Positions 1-10,170 of a DNA stretch of 64,000 nucleotides are shown here, piece after piece. Source of the stretch: Choristoneura fumiferana. Lineage: Eukaryota; Arthropoda; Insecta; Lepidoptera; Tortricidae. The notes beneath the pieces are model-generated. The model had not been told where the DNA came from, ran no database searches, and worked only from the letters and a program-made list of their open reading frames with translations. The position numbers and the translations under genes were made by a program. Positions within the stretch are counted from its first letter, which is position 1; every line of letters begins with the position of its first letter. The stretch is from assembly GCF_025370935.1 (NCBI RefSeq), contig NC_133478.1:18988716-19052715 (forward strand), written 5' to 3'.

Positions 1-2
1 AT

Positions 3-917
3 TTAAAAAATAAAAAAATTGCTAGAGATTTAAAATCGTTGCACAAAAGGGAGGCAAAAGATTCTGGTAACAGTATAGTGACAGCATCTTTCGATTTTCA
101 AAAAGTGTTGAACTCGCCTTACGGTCAAATAAGCGTTCTGTATTATAAACGTAAATTGTCAGTATTTAATTTTACTGTTTTTAGCCTAGGAGAAAAAGAG
201 GCTACATGTTTTATGTGGCACGAAGGTCAAGCTAAACGCGGTTCCAACGAGGTATCGAGTTGCTTACTTGAATACATTTTGACAAAAATTAGTAATGGGT
301 GTAAAGACATCCGATTTTGGTCAGATAATTGTGTCGGCCAAAACAGAAATCGCATCGTTTATGTCCTATACATGTATGTGGCCAGTAAATATAAAATTAA
401 AATCAAGCACTGTTTTTTAGAAAAAGGCCATACGCAAGCAGAAAGCGACAGTGTACATGCTTTAATTGAACGATCAGCAAAAAATAAAACAATTTACACT
501 CCATCAGAATGGTACAGTTTAGTTCGATGGGCTAAACAGAATGAAAAGCCCTACATTGTAAAAGAAATGGATCATTCAGATTTTTCTGATTTTAAATCTT
601 TACTACTAGGTAGAAACTGGGCTAAAAATATAAACGGAGATAAAGTGGAATGGAACAAGATAAGAGAAGTATTTGTCACGCCAGAAGATCCCTATAAACT
701 TAACTACAAATATGATTTAAGCACTGAAGAGTACATGACTATCACAGTCAGCAGTAATACTAGAAGACAAGCAATGATTCCCTTTGTTCTCAAACCATTA
801 TATCGAAACCCTGTACCGATACCTAAAGCAAAAAAAGATGACTTGATTAACCTTTGTGTAACCAATATTATACCAAAGACTCATCATCTTTTTTTTGACA
901 CTTTATGTGCAAATTGA
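3..917 (+). CDS. Transposase-like protein with RNase H-like fold (DUF7869-type), 3' part
   Basis: The reading frame is open from the left edge of the window to TGA at 915-917, about 304 residues. The first in-frame ATG is well inside, so the true start lies outside the window. Three spaced acidic motifs resemble an RNase H-fold DDE/D nuclease: FDFQK near residue 30, SDNCVGQNRNR near residue 108, and EKGHTQAESDSVHA near residue 140. This arrangement is what I know from the DUF7869 proteins that occur in many copies in moth, aphid and other invertebrate genomes and are thought to derive from DNA transposons. The ORF is uninterrupted and uses AT-rich codons like its surroundings, so the copy may be young or still intact. 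The assignment comes from recalled motifs, not a search. A domesticated host gene is possible but not shown. Confidence 0.65.
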   Translation, partial: LKNKKIARDLKSLHKREAKDSGNSIVTASFDFQKVLNSPYGQISVLYYKRKLSVFNFTVFSLGEKEATCFMWHEGQAKRGSNEVSSCLLEYILTKISNGCKDIRFWSDNCVGQNRNRIVYVLYMYVASKYKIKIKHCFLEKGHTQAESDSVHALIERSAKNKTIYTPSEWYSLVRWAKQNEKPYIVKEMDHSDFSDFKSLLLGRNWAKNINGDKVEWNKIREVFVTPEDPYKLNYKYDLSTEEYMTITVSSNTRRQAMIPFVLKPLYRNPVPIPKAKKDDLINLCVTNIIPKTHHLFFDTLCAN

Positions 918-2981
918 CAATATCAATGGTTGATAGAAATTTCAACTGACTGTTGTTTAACACAATATTAATTATGTCGATGCTTCTAGAGGTACTAGTA
1001 ATTCGTTATACTTTGCTTTTCTTTTCTAAGATGTTAATTAAACACGTTTTGATAGGTATTTGATTGCTTATATAACCTTTGTTGATTGGTTACTACCAGC
1101 TTATATCATATTTTTCATATGAAATTTGATATTGAAATATAACACGAATGACGAGAAATTAATACCTACTGAGTTTTTATTTATACCAATCCGATACAAC
1201 CGAATGCTAATTCATGTAATCATACTATTCTGGAACCTATTAGATCTTCGCAAAATACTTTTTGAAATAGTTGAAGAAGTTAAAATGTGTGTTATGTATG
1301 GTATTTACTTAGAAATAATGTGTATGTTCCAATGTATGTTATGGTATGTAGCAGATACAGTATCTGAATGGATGTACCATTCAATGAACATAATGGTTAA
1401 TGTTCCTTACAATAATTTACACCTAGGTATAGTGATAGCTAAACGAAGAATACTATCGTATGAACATTTTCAATAAAACTACGAATGCTGTCATAATTGA
1501 TTAGTATGCAAATCAAAGACAAAGTGGTAATTATAGTATATTTCTAGTTTCAATGTTCTACCTATTTATTTCACTAAACAGTACTCATTACAATCTTTAC
1601 AATGCTCCCCTGACAAATCATGTAATTGGAGATACGGTATTATACGCAGGAGGGGTCGAAGTTTGATGTGTAACCGGATGCATTGCCAGCCCTTTAATGT
1701 ATGGCTAAAGCGCATATGTAAGTATGTGTTCTCTTTCTAATGGTCGAATATCAGAAAACTGTACTGCACTTTGTTTAATCTTATTTTTATAGTGAATTTC
1801 ATTTATTTTTCTGTACAATTTAAAGTTTTTATCACAGTAGCTCACAATGTCATAACATGCAGGCTACCTTGGTTGCAACCCCCCAAATTAAACCCTCGAC
1901 CTTTTGCTTTTGTCATGAAGCCCAAGGTTGGTAAATGAGTCATTGCCCGTATTCATACTGCTGCGCGCGCTCCTGCTGCTGCGTGCGCGCGCACGTCAGG
2001 CACATGCTGCGGAGAGGGAGGGCGGCGGGGAGCTGGTACTGCCAAGAGCGCAGTCAGCGGTATCGGCAATTTGGAATAGTAAATTGTGTGTCTTAAGGGC
2101 GGTAAATAAGGAATTACGAACGAGAGAATATTTCTTGTTTTGCTTTTAATATTATATATTGAATTGAAATCTAATTGACATTTTAAATTTATTTATTTTT
2201 ATTTCGCTGCGACTATTTATTAATAACATAATAAGATTTATTATTTGTATACATTTGACGATCCTTTTGTGAATTTCTTGTAATTAACTGACATGTGCTT
2301 ATAATGTATTTTTTCAAAAGGTAATAAAAATCTAATCTAATCTAATCTATAATCTGTGCTGTATTGTACTATTTTATTTTGTATTGTTTTTATTGTTGTC
2401 TTGTATTGTTTGTACTGTTGGCAATTAAATATTTTCTTTCTTTCTTTTCTTTCTTTCAATTGCTTACTTACTAATTATCTTCTTCAAACCTGTTCTCTAT
2501 ACCTACAGTCTGTGTTGTGTTATACACGCATTTCTTTCACAATTCAACATAATGTTCTAATTTAAAAAAAATCTTGATCTTATCTTTACAAGATATGTTT
2601 TTATTAAAAAAGATTCGCCCCAAACACTCTTTTTTTTAAGGTTTTATCTTAAGATATCATCTGCCCCGAGGCTTGGAATAAATCACCCGCGACCCGCGCT
2701 GTAGTGCTTTTTTAAAAGTGCTAAGCCCGCCATCGGTTGGATTATGCTATTAAAAGTTTGCCTTAGATTCCAATGGGGGTTTTTGAAGCTTTGTAAATTA
2801 AAGTTAGTTCGAGGAAGCAGTTTTAATAGAAATTGAAGGGTTACCCTAAAACGAACGGTCAAAAAAGGGGTTGGTGCAACTTTTTATGAACAACTTAAAA
2901 AAATTGTATGTCTTTGTGACAAAACATGTAGCACTATATTTCTGTAAACTTTGAACACCTTTGTACTATGTTGAAGCAATT
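918..2981. other. AT-rich intergenic stretch without a recognised gene
   Basis: No convincing gene is visible. A 116-codon open frame at 1126-1476 (+) has a strongly AT-driven composition and no recognisable domain, so I do not call it. A small CG-rich patch lies at 1965-2060, and a short TCTAA tandem run at about 2329-2346 is followed by T- and TTTC-rich sequence typical of insect retroelement tails. Confidence 0.5.
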
Positions 2982-3081
2982 NNNNNNNNNNNNNNNNNNN
3001 NNNNNNNNNNNNNNNNNNNNNNNNNNNNNNNNNNNNNNNNNNNNNNNNNNNNNNNNNNNNNNNNNNNNNNNNNNNNNNNNN
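2982..3081. other. Assembly gap (100 N)
   Basis: One hundred consecutive N, the conventional length for a scaffold gap of unknown size. The true distance and content between 2981 and 3082 are not known. A single N also occurs at 6070. Confidence 0.99.
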
Positions 3082-3296
3082 GTGAGCCAAACTAATTTTG
3101 GTAAAACTGGTTTTGTTCAAACGCTGGCAAAATATCAAAAATATGACAATACGATCCAGAGTCCAAAGTGTGTGGTTATTTTAAGGATTATTTTCTTTAG
3201 TTTGTCTTGGTGTGCCAGTAGCTGGTGAACAATTGGGAATATAGGCTGTGTTTCCACCAGAGATGTGCGAGAATGTGTTGCAAGGAATGTGTTTTA

Positions 3297-3857
3297 GGGT
3301 TCCGTAGCCAAATGGCAAAAATGGAACCCTTATGGATTCGTCATGTCTGTCCGTCCGTATGTCACAGCCACTTTTTTCCAAAACTAAGAACTATAGGTAC
3401 TGTTGAAACTTGGTAAGTAGATGAACCGCATTAAGATTTTCACACAAAAATAGATAAAAAAAAAACTTTAAATTTTGGGGGTTCCCCATACTTAGAACTG
3501 AAACTCAAAATATTTTTTTCATCAAACCCATACGTGTAGGGTATCTATGTATAGGTCTTCAAAAATGATATTGAGGTTTCTAATATTATTTTTTTTTAAA
3601 CTGTTTGCGCGAGAGACACTTCCAAAGTGGTAAAATGTGTGCCCTGTTACTCCTAAAATAAGAGAATGATAAAACTAAGAAAAATATATGATGTAGATAC
3701 ATCTTCCACCGAAAATTGATTTGAACTGAACAACGAGATCTAGTAAGTAGTTATTTTTAATACGTCATAAATCGTAAAGTAAAGGAAACTTTTATATTGT
3801 GTTACTTGCTGCTACGGAACCCTTCATGGGCGAGTCCGACTCGCACTTGGCCGCTTT
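3297..3857 (+). repeat. GGTTCCGTAGCC repeat, long copy
   Basis: The copy begins GGTTCCGTAGCCAAATGG with the phrase GTCATGTCTGTCCGTCCG. It ends with GCTACGGAACCCTTCATGGG and GACTCGCACTTGGCCGCT. Both ends carry the inverted phrase GGTTCCGTAGC / GCTACGGAACC. This is a very common non-autonomous element of Lepidoptera whose class I cannot fix from sequence. A shorter inverted copy lies at 13441-13692, and fragments occur near 24655 and 53980. Confidence 0.75.
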
Positions 3858-3859
3858 TT

Positions 3860-3950
3860 TAACCCCCGACCCGACGCAAAGAGGGGTGTTATAAGTTTGA
3901 CCGATGAGATGGTAGAAAATTTGACGGTGTAAAAATCGATATTTTATGCT
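3860..3950 (+). repeat. CCCCGACGC repeat, truncated start
   Basis: AACCCCCGACCCGACGCAAAG followed by AGGGGTGTTATAAGTTTGACC is the start of the most frequent repeat family here. Only the first 90 bases or so are present, directly abutting the preceding GGTTCCGTAGCC copy. Confidence 0.6.
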
Positions 3951-4891
3951 CGATTTGATTAGCGATTTTTATTTACTTACCTTAAAATTAAAAAAAATAG
4001 TTACTGTTTTTTAATTGGATAAACAGTCTTTGGAATTAAATCAAGTATTGTAAATAATAAAATAAACAAAAATACTTCGATCTATTCAATTAATAAATTA
4101 AAGAAAAGAAAGAAAGAAAGAAAATACATTTATTCACAATTGGTTGGCAAAAAATTCGTTGGTATAACTTTACTCCGCATTTTTCTTATTTCGCGACAAT
4201 TTTATATTGCAAAATTTTACTTCATCACACTTTTATGTGGCAAATAATTATGTAGCAAATGATTGGCTTAGGCGAATAACAAATTGTCAAATAACATTTG
4301 GCCAGTTTTTATATTGCAAAGTTTTACTTCAAAATTTGTGCGAGCGAGACGGCTCGGAGCAGAAGCGACTTGGATAGTTTAGGTTCATGTTAGATGTTAG
4401 GTTTTTTTTTATAGCAGCCAGGATAACTGCCACTAGGAAAGTAGGTTGGAAGCCATTCAATATGTTGCTAAGTTAAGGTATGCCAATCAATACATTTGAG
4501 CAAAACATAAATGACATCTTAAAAAAATCCCAGATAATAATTTGCATAATAATAATTTATCAAATGATTAGTTGGTAAATGATATCAGTGCGAAATGTTG
4601 TGGGAAATAACATTTCGCCGAAATTAAAATATGGGAAAAATAGTTTGGGAGTTAATAATTTGCTAAATAATTTTCGCCGAACCATTAGTAAACCGTTAAA
4701 AACACCCCAGCGCTGAGTTTCTGAAAAAGATTAATTATTTTGCAATATGTTCTAGGTTTTGATGTCTAAACTAAAATGTCTGTGGCCGGGTATATGGCGT
4801 CTTTGTTTGCACTTTTCATGAATTGGATTGAAATACAATATAGTCGTCAGTTTTAGCAAGTTTTAGTCGTGTGACACAAGACTAAGAATCT

Positions 4892-5007
4892 GGGGTGAAC
4901 TGACGGTTAAATGTGACGCCATCTCTATTTGTTTTGTTCGAATAGACGGAGACGGCATCACATTCAACCGTCAGTTAACACTAATCAATGGATGGTGAAA
5001 CAGCCCC
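4892..5007. mobile_element. MITE, GGGGCTGTTTCACC family
   Basis: This is a short palindromic element. CTGACGGTTAAATGTGACGCC on the left is answered by GGCATCACATTCAACCGTCAG on the right, around the centre TTTGTTTTGTTCGAATAGACGG. It ends GGTGAAACAGCCCC. A second copy at 58784-58924 shares the centre and right end. There is no coding capacity. Confidence 0.75.
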
Positions 5008-5251
5008 TTAATGGTTAAACGACCAGACTAATTCCGAGGCGTTTAAAAAAGAGACGAGTTTTTCTAAGAAGGAGTCTTTCATCAATAATATCCATCGTTT
5101 ATTTTTTTGGATTTTTGTGGTAAGACCTTTGGCTTTCTGTAATAGTTTTTTGGACTATTGCCAAGATTATACTCGTAGGTTATTGGGTTCCCGAAGGTCA
5201 AGACATTTGTCATTTTGGCTAAATAGTTAGTGTTGTATGAAACTATTTTTA

Positions 5252-5475
5252 ACCCCTGACGCAAAAAAGGGGTGTTATAAGTTTGACCGCTATGTGTGTC
5301 TGTCTGTCTGTGGCACCGTAGCTCTTAAACGGGTTGACCAATTTGAATGCGGTTTTTTTATTTGAAAGCAGGTTTGCTAGCGATGGTTCTTAGACATGTT
5401 ACATCAAAATCGGTTCAGCCGTTTTTAAGAGTGACAAAGTCGGGGGTTTTCCAACTTTTTGTTGGTCAGGTTATC
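5252..5475 (+). repeat. CCCCGACGC repeat
   Basis: The copy runs from AACCCCTGACGCAAAAAAGG through GGCACCGTAGCTCTTAAACG and GCGATGGTTCTTAGACATG to CCAACTTTTTGTTGGTCAGG. Other copies lie at 5805-6022, 16962-17167, 19372-19580, 25185-25438, 26107-26400 (interrupted), 30840-31085 and 53695-53936, in both orientations. It is a well-known abundant lepidopteran repeat without coding potential. Confidence 0.85.
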
Positions 5476-5609
5476 ATGAACCAATAGAAACACTTCATTT
5501 ATCTATCCTCGCACAGCACTGGTGGAAACAGCTGAGCGGTGCGAAGCGAGGTAAATAAAGCGTTCCTATTGGTTCACGAAAACACATTCTCGGCACATCC
5601 TAGGGAAAT

Positions 5610-5742
5610 GCAGCCTAAAATAAGCGACGCGGAGAGCGGCAACTGGTGGATGGCAATGGCGAGTTGTCGTCCATTGTGGCGTTCTAAGGGCGAGGCCTTC
5701 GTTCAGCAGTGGACGTGTTCCGGCTGATGATGATGATGACAA
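5610..5742 (+). pseudogene. LINE reverse-transcriptase C-terminus and 3' UTR fragment
   Basis: The fragment translates as a degraded version of the LINE tail usually reading W..A..R..WR...EAFVQQWT, here visible as NWWMAMASCRPLWRSKGEAFVQ split over single-letter matches. It ends in the 3' UTR signature CAGCAGTGGACG, then CGGCTGATGATGATGATG. The element is 5'-truncated to about 130 bp, the usual outcome of target-primed reverse transcription. A shorter echo of the same 3' end lies at about 6072-6116. Confidence 0.65.
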
Positions 5743-5804
5743 TAACCCTTACAATATATATAAAGTAGCTGTTGCCCGAGAAACTATGAAATTTCCCGAG
5801 ATAA

Positions 5805-6022
5805 CTGACCTAACCAACAGAAAGTTGGAAAAACCCCCGACTTTCTCACTTCAAAGTTCAAATATCTTAAAAACTGCCTTCGGATTGGAAAACGTGCTTT
5901 TCAAATAAAAAAAACCGTATTCAAATCGTCTACCCGCTTAAGAGCTCGGTGCACACACTGACAGCCGGACACACATAGCGGTCTAATTATAACACCCCTC
6001 TTTTTGCGTCGAGGGTTAAAAA
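5805..6022 (-). repeat. CCCCGACGC repeat, inverted copy
   Basis: The copy begins with the reverse complement of the family end (CTAACCAACAGAAAGTTGG) and finishes with ACCCCTCTTTTTGCGTCGAGG. It lies about 330 bp from the forward copy at 5252-5475, with a LINE fragment between them. Confidence 0.85.
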
Positions 6023-6630
6023 ATATAAAGAAATTCATCCTCAAATAATTTACTAAGACAACCAGTACGNCATTGTTCAGTAGTGGACGTCTTCCGGACT
6101 TCCGGTTGATGATGATTGAATTTCTGCATTCCAGGTGTGTGGTTTATCTGCATACAGTCCGTCGGTCGGATCTTCTTCCGGGTGAAGAGTGCCGAGGAGC
6201 ATGAGAGACTGATAGCGGTGACGGCCGACTGGCCTAAAAGCCTAAAGGCCTAGTTAGCTTTCAGGTAAGGTCCTCACTGAAAATCAGCGCCACGGCTTGC
6301 CGTGGCATTATGCTGAGTGGGGACCTATTTAGCGTCATGTATGTCTTAAAAGAAAGATTATATCTATCTATCTAGCTATCTATCTTGTATTTGTTCTATG
6401 TTTGTTTTATGGCGTTAAATAAATGTATTTTCTTTCTTTCTTTCTTTTCTTTTTTCTAAAATATGTGCGTGATTGTAGCGGAGAAGTATGCCGTTGCATA
6501 CATTTTGGAAATAATAAACGCCAAAGTAATTAATATAATTTTTAATTAAGAACAATTTGCATGCCAGAAATGGCTGGATGGCGATTCTTTATACCTATAT
6601 AAGTATCTCAAACACCTAATGATAACATAT

Positions 6631-7858
6631 CGAAAATACAAACTGAGACATGGATGCACAGAAAAACCAGAAAAAGAGACCAGCGCTGGGAATCGAACCC
6701 AGGTCCTCAGCAATCCGTGCTGCGTGCTATAACCCCTACACCACCGCTGGACAGGAATCTAGACACGATTTTTTCCTATGCATACATATCTCAGGTTGCT
6801 TATTTCTACCACGCTACTTATGCAGCAGCACTAGCGACATCCATGTTCCGCTCTCATCGAGAGACGTCACACTCTTTCGGAACCAAACGCTCATCCAGAC
6901 AAGAGATGTCGCTACTAAGCAATCAAATTATGATTGGTTTTTTGGAGTCTTTTTGTATTTTTTATTTCAACTCCAAATTTGTTACTTTTACGGGTATCCC
7001 GTGAAACCATATAGAAAATACAAACTGAGACATGGATGCGCAGAAAAACCAGAAAAAGAGACCAGCGCTGGGAATCGAGCCCAGGTCCTCAGCAATCCGT
7101 GCTGCGTGGTATAACCCCTACACCACCACTGGACAGGAATCTAGACACGAATTTTTCCTATGCATACATATCTCAGGTTGCTTATTTCTACTACGCTACT
7201 TATGCAGCAGCACAAGCGACATCTATGTTCCGCTCTCATCGAGAGACGTCACACTCTTTCGGAACCAACCGCTCACCCAGACAAGAGATGTCGCTACTAA
7301 GCAATCAAATTATGATTGGTTTTTTGGAGTCTTTTTGTATTTTTAATTTCAACTCCAAATTTGTTACTTTTACGGGTATCCCGTGAAACCATATCGAAAT
7401 ACAAACTGAGACATGGATGCACAGAAAAACCAGAAAAAGAGACCAGCGCTGGGAATCGAACCCAGGTCCTCAGCAATCCGTGCTGCGTGCTATAACCCCT
7501 ACACCACCGCTGGACAGGAATCTAGACACGAATTTTTCCTATGCATACATATCTCAGGTTGCTTATTTCTACTACGCTACTTATGCAGCAGCACTAGCGA
7601 CATCTATGTTCCGCTCTCATCGAGAGACGTCACACTCTTTCGGAACCAACCGCTCACCCAGACAAGAGATGTCGCTACTAAGCAATCAAATTTATGATTG
7701 GTTTTTTGGAGTCTTTTTGTATTTTTTATTTCAACTCCAAATTTGTTCGCTGGTCTCTTTTTCTGGTTTTTCTGTGCATCCATGTCTCAGTTTGTATTTT
7801 CGATATGGTTTCACGGGATACCGGTAAATGTAACAAATTTGGAGTTGAAATAAAAAAT
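6631..7858 (-). repeat. Tandem array of three tRNA-derived SINE units plus an inverted tail
   Basis: Three units begin at 6631, 7013 and 7395, giving a period of about 381 bp. Read on the minus strand each unit has a tRNA-like head with an A box (TGGTGTAGGGG) and a perfect B box (GGTTCGATTCC), then a body with the phrase TTTCTGGTTTTTCTGTGCAT. The head regions lie at about 6686-6752, 7068-7134 and 7449-7515. From 7748 the sequence switches to the plus orientation and repeats the body to 7858, making the right end head-to-head with the array. The units differ by only a few per cent. Open frames of 94-154 codons over the array are by-products of the repeat and not genes. Confidence 0.85.
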
Positions 7859-7943
7859 AGTCAAATCTTGTAAGTTAATTTTGACAAAGTTTCAGTGGTT
7901 GTATTGATTAAAAAAAAATTATAACTTGCTGTATATTATACAT

Positions 7944-8117
7944 GTACCATCAGCCAAATAAGTGGTCTACCAATTTTTAAACAAGTTCATATCAAATGAA
8001 TATGTCGCTAAAGTCGAACTTTCAAGTTGACAGACACATCTATTGGCATTATTGTTTTATGAAATGCAAACGATTATCAGCTTTAGGGTGGTAGACCACA
8101 TATTTGGCTGATGGTAC
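7944..8117. mobile_element. MITE, GTACCATCAGCC family
   Basis: A 174-bp non-coding element with terminal inverted repeats: GTACCATCAGCCAAATAAGT at the left and the inverse ending TTTGGCTGATGGTAC at the right, continuing inward to GTGGTCTACCA. A second full copy lies at 58596-58776 with closely similar internal sequence. The ends and size fit a MITE of a cut-and-paste transposon. Confidence 0.85.
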
Positions 8118-8325
8118 GTACCTGAGTGTGAGCGCTCACGAATAATCACTGCTATTGTACACTACTTACTTACTTTTTATAAACTACTCATTAAGTGTAA
8201 TGTAACATTTCTTTTGATTAAATAAATATCTTTAACCAGAAAATTTGGTATACACATGTAAGTTGGATGACTATACATTTTGCAGGTATACAGTTAACAA
8301 AAAGTACAGTCAGTAAACAATCTTG

Positions 8326-8575
8326 TTGGCTCTGAGACAACTTAAGAATAGAAAAGCCCCTGGTGAAGATGGAATTACTGAGCAGCTGAAGGCTGGAGGA
8401 GCTCCCCATTTACAGGAACTGCAGAGCCTTTTCACCTCCGTTTTTCACTGCGGGAGAACTCCAAAGGCGTAGAACGAGCGCGTGGTTGTTCTGTTTTTAA
8501 GAAGGGAGACAAAACCCTTCTTAAAAATTGTAGACCTATCTCGCTCTTAAGCCATGTCTATAAGCTGTTCTGATG
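8326..8575 (+). pseudogene. LINE reverse-transcriptase fragment (palm start)
   Basis: One frame reads LKNRKAPGEDGITEQLKAGG, the standard opening of a non-LTR reverse-transcriptase domain, followed by LQSLFTSVF and CGRTPK. A TAG follows at about 8471, and a one-base frameshift near 8500 leads into KKGDK and NCRPISLLSHVYKLF. These are the conserved fingers-region motifs of RTE/CR1/Jockey-like LINEs. The piece covers about 80 residues of a domain that is normally several hundred, and it is broken by a stop and a frameshift, so it is dead. Confidence 0.85.
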
Positions 8576-8898
8576 TCCGCACGTTATCGCTAGGTCGTTG
8601 TGCTGCCATCTATAATTCCTATCATTATAAAAAAACATGAGAGAACTTAACTTCTCGTAGCCTCCCAAGAGATGGCGCTACTAGTAACAAAATTGAAAGA
8701 CTAAAATAATACAACAGAACTCAGATTTACACAGTTTTTATTCATCGGAATTGTCTTAATATTACGATGATACTTAGTGCGTGTAATTTGTTACTTATAT
8801 TAAATATAATATATTACAACTCTATAACATACGTGAGTGAGTACTGTCCAAGCACTATCGAATCATTTGGCTGGACCCCGTAGAACGTTCTTAAGGCA

Positions 8899-9220
8899 AG
8901 TTTAGATTTGCAAGAAAAATCGTACAAGTTGCATTACATTGCGCGCTCGATTGGCCACTTCAAACTCGTTGGCTTTAAACTTCGGTTATACGCTCACTCT
9001 GGCGTCAGTTCAGTCTATACATTCTGGTTTTCTTTAATTTCATTTGAATTTAACTTCAGTCTGAGCCATCAGTCCGTCAGTCTGAGGAATTACACAGTAA
9101 TTCTGTCGTCACTCTGACCGGCATGATGGACTGAATTGACCTCAGAATTAGCGTCTAAACCGAAGTCTTATGGCCTCGCAATGTATGCCAGTCGCACGAT
9201 TTTTCTTGCAAGTCTGAACC
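8899..9220. mobile_element. Palindromic element with TTGCAAGAAAAATCGT arms
   Basis: The left arm (8899-8943) contains TTGCAAGAAAAATCGTAC and ATTACATTGCG. The right arm (9177-9220) contains the inverse, CGCAATGTATG and GCACGATTTTTCTTGCAA. The inner parts (CTTCGGTT, AATTCAGT) also pair, so most of the 320 bp could fold on itself. This fits an old MITE or foldback element. No second copy was seen here. Confidence 0.65.
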
Positions 9221-9242
9221 GGGCTTTACAGTACGGTTCCGA

Positions 9243-9375
9243 GGGCCTACTCCGAAATTCGAAAATCGAAGTTCGTATAGTACCTACCTACCGTTCCTCT
9301 CGCTCTCGTATTAAAAAGTATAAGTGTCAGAGGGACCGAACGACACGAACTTATTTTCGAATTTTGTAGTAGCCC
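9243..9375. mobile_element. MITE, GGGCCTACTACGAAATTCG family
   Basis: A 133-bp palindromic element. The left arm GGGCCTACTCCGAAATTCGA pairs with the right arm TTTTCGAATTTTGTAGTAGC, with CGTTCCTCTCGCTCTCGTAT in the centre. A related copy lies at about 48245-48380. Confidence 0.75.
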
Positions 9376-9626
9376 TGCTGAATTCTTTTCTCAAGCAATA
9401 TGACGTCACTGACTTTTTCTATAAATAGGTTTCACAGTAGGCCAAAATTTATTTGGTTTGATAGTACGTCGTCTCTAGACAATACTCGTTAGTGTACCAA
9501 GCGAGTTTCTAACTGAACACAATGACTTATTTCTTTTTTAAGTACGGAAAATCGCAAAGAGATAATGAGGTCCCATCTTAAGGTATCATTCCGATCTTGA
9601 CAAACACCAACCAGAGATCTAACGGA

Positions 9627-9669
9627 GTTAAGCCGTATTCACATTTATCCGTCATGTTGTGTTGTGATG

Positions 9670-9700
<31 letters not shown>

Positions 9701-9825
9701 ACTAGCTTTGATATGCGACACAACACAAGCCGTCACAACACACTGCATGAACCCATAAAATGTATGCACCCGATACCGTTCTGTTGCATCACGATACAAC
9801 ACGACAGTTAAATGTGAATGCTAAC
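9627..9825. mobile_element. Palindromic element containing a (TC)13 tract
   Basis: The left arm has GTATTCACATTTATCCGTC and ATGTTGTGTTGTGATGC. The right arm has GCATCACGATACAACACG and ACAGTTAAATGTGAATGC. The arms are imperfect inverted repeats about 45 bp long. It is the third palindrome in under 1 kb. Nothing is encoded. Confidence 0.65.
9675..9700. repeat. (TC)13 microsatellite
   Basis: Thirteen uninterrupted TC units inside the palindromic element at 9627-9825. GAGA-type repeats can bind GAGA factor in insects, but the setting inside a MITE argues for simple slippage. Confidence 0.9.
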
Positions 9826-9847
9826 ACACTCGGAATCACATACATTA

Positions 9848-9940
9848 TTTCTTTCTGTCACACGGTATGGGATGAGGTTAGAAAGAGATGGTGATGCGAT
9901 CACGAGCGCTCGAGCGTTCGTCGGTAGCGGTCGTGTGGCT
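9848..9940. repeat. Repeat shared with 26981-27060
   Basis: Both stretches contain TTCTTTC..CACACGGTA, then TTAGAAAGAGA or ATAGAAAGAGA, then GGTG and CGAG(C/T)G.CCGAGCGTTCG-like text, in the same order. The family is not identified. The following CG-rich stretch to 10170 includes the perfect 14-base palindrome GGGTCGCGCGACCC at 10103-10116. Confidence 0.5.
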
Positions 9941-10170
9941 CATTGCATACCGCGTAGCTTCAACGCGGTCGTTTTTATCTGTCAGTGCTTCAGTGCTAGA
10001 ATATGCCGGTTTTAGCCTCGTTAAAATAAAAGTTAAGAAGGAGACTGCGCCACGACCACGTAATGTGTTTCTTTCATTCATATTAACCCATATTAAGTAG
10101 TGGGTCGCGCGACCCGTCGCGGTCGTATGTCGCGGTCGCCGGCGGTCACCAACATCGGAATGCAATCTTC

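Noticed and set aside
1126..1476. 116-codon ORF
   Set aside because: AT-driven composition, no recognised domain, no second copy.
2329..2346. TCTAA tandem run as telomeric repeat
   Set aside because: The insect telomere unit is TTAGG; this run is short and differs, and it lies in a retroelement-like tail.
6650..7827. Overlapping open frames of 94-154 codons at 6650-7827
   Set aside because: They are translations of the same 381-bp SINE unit in several frames, with tRNA-like text and no codon signal.
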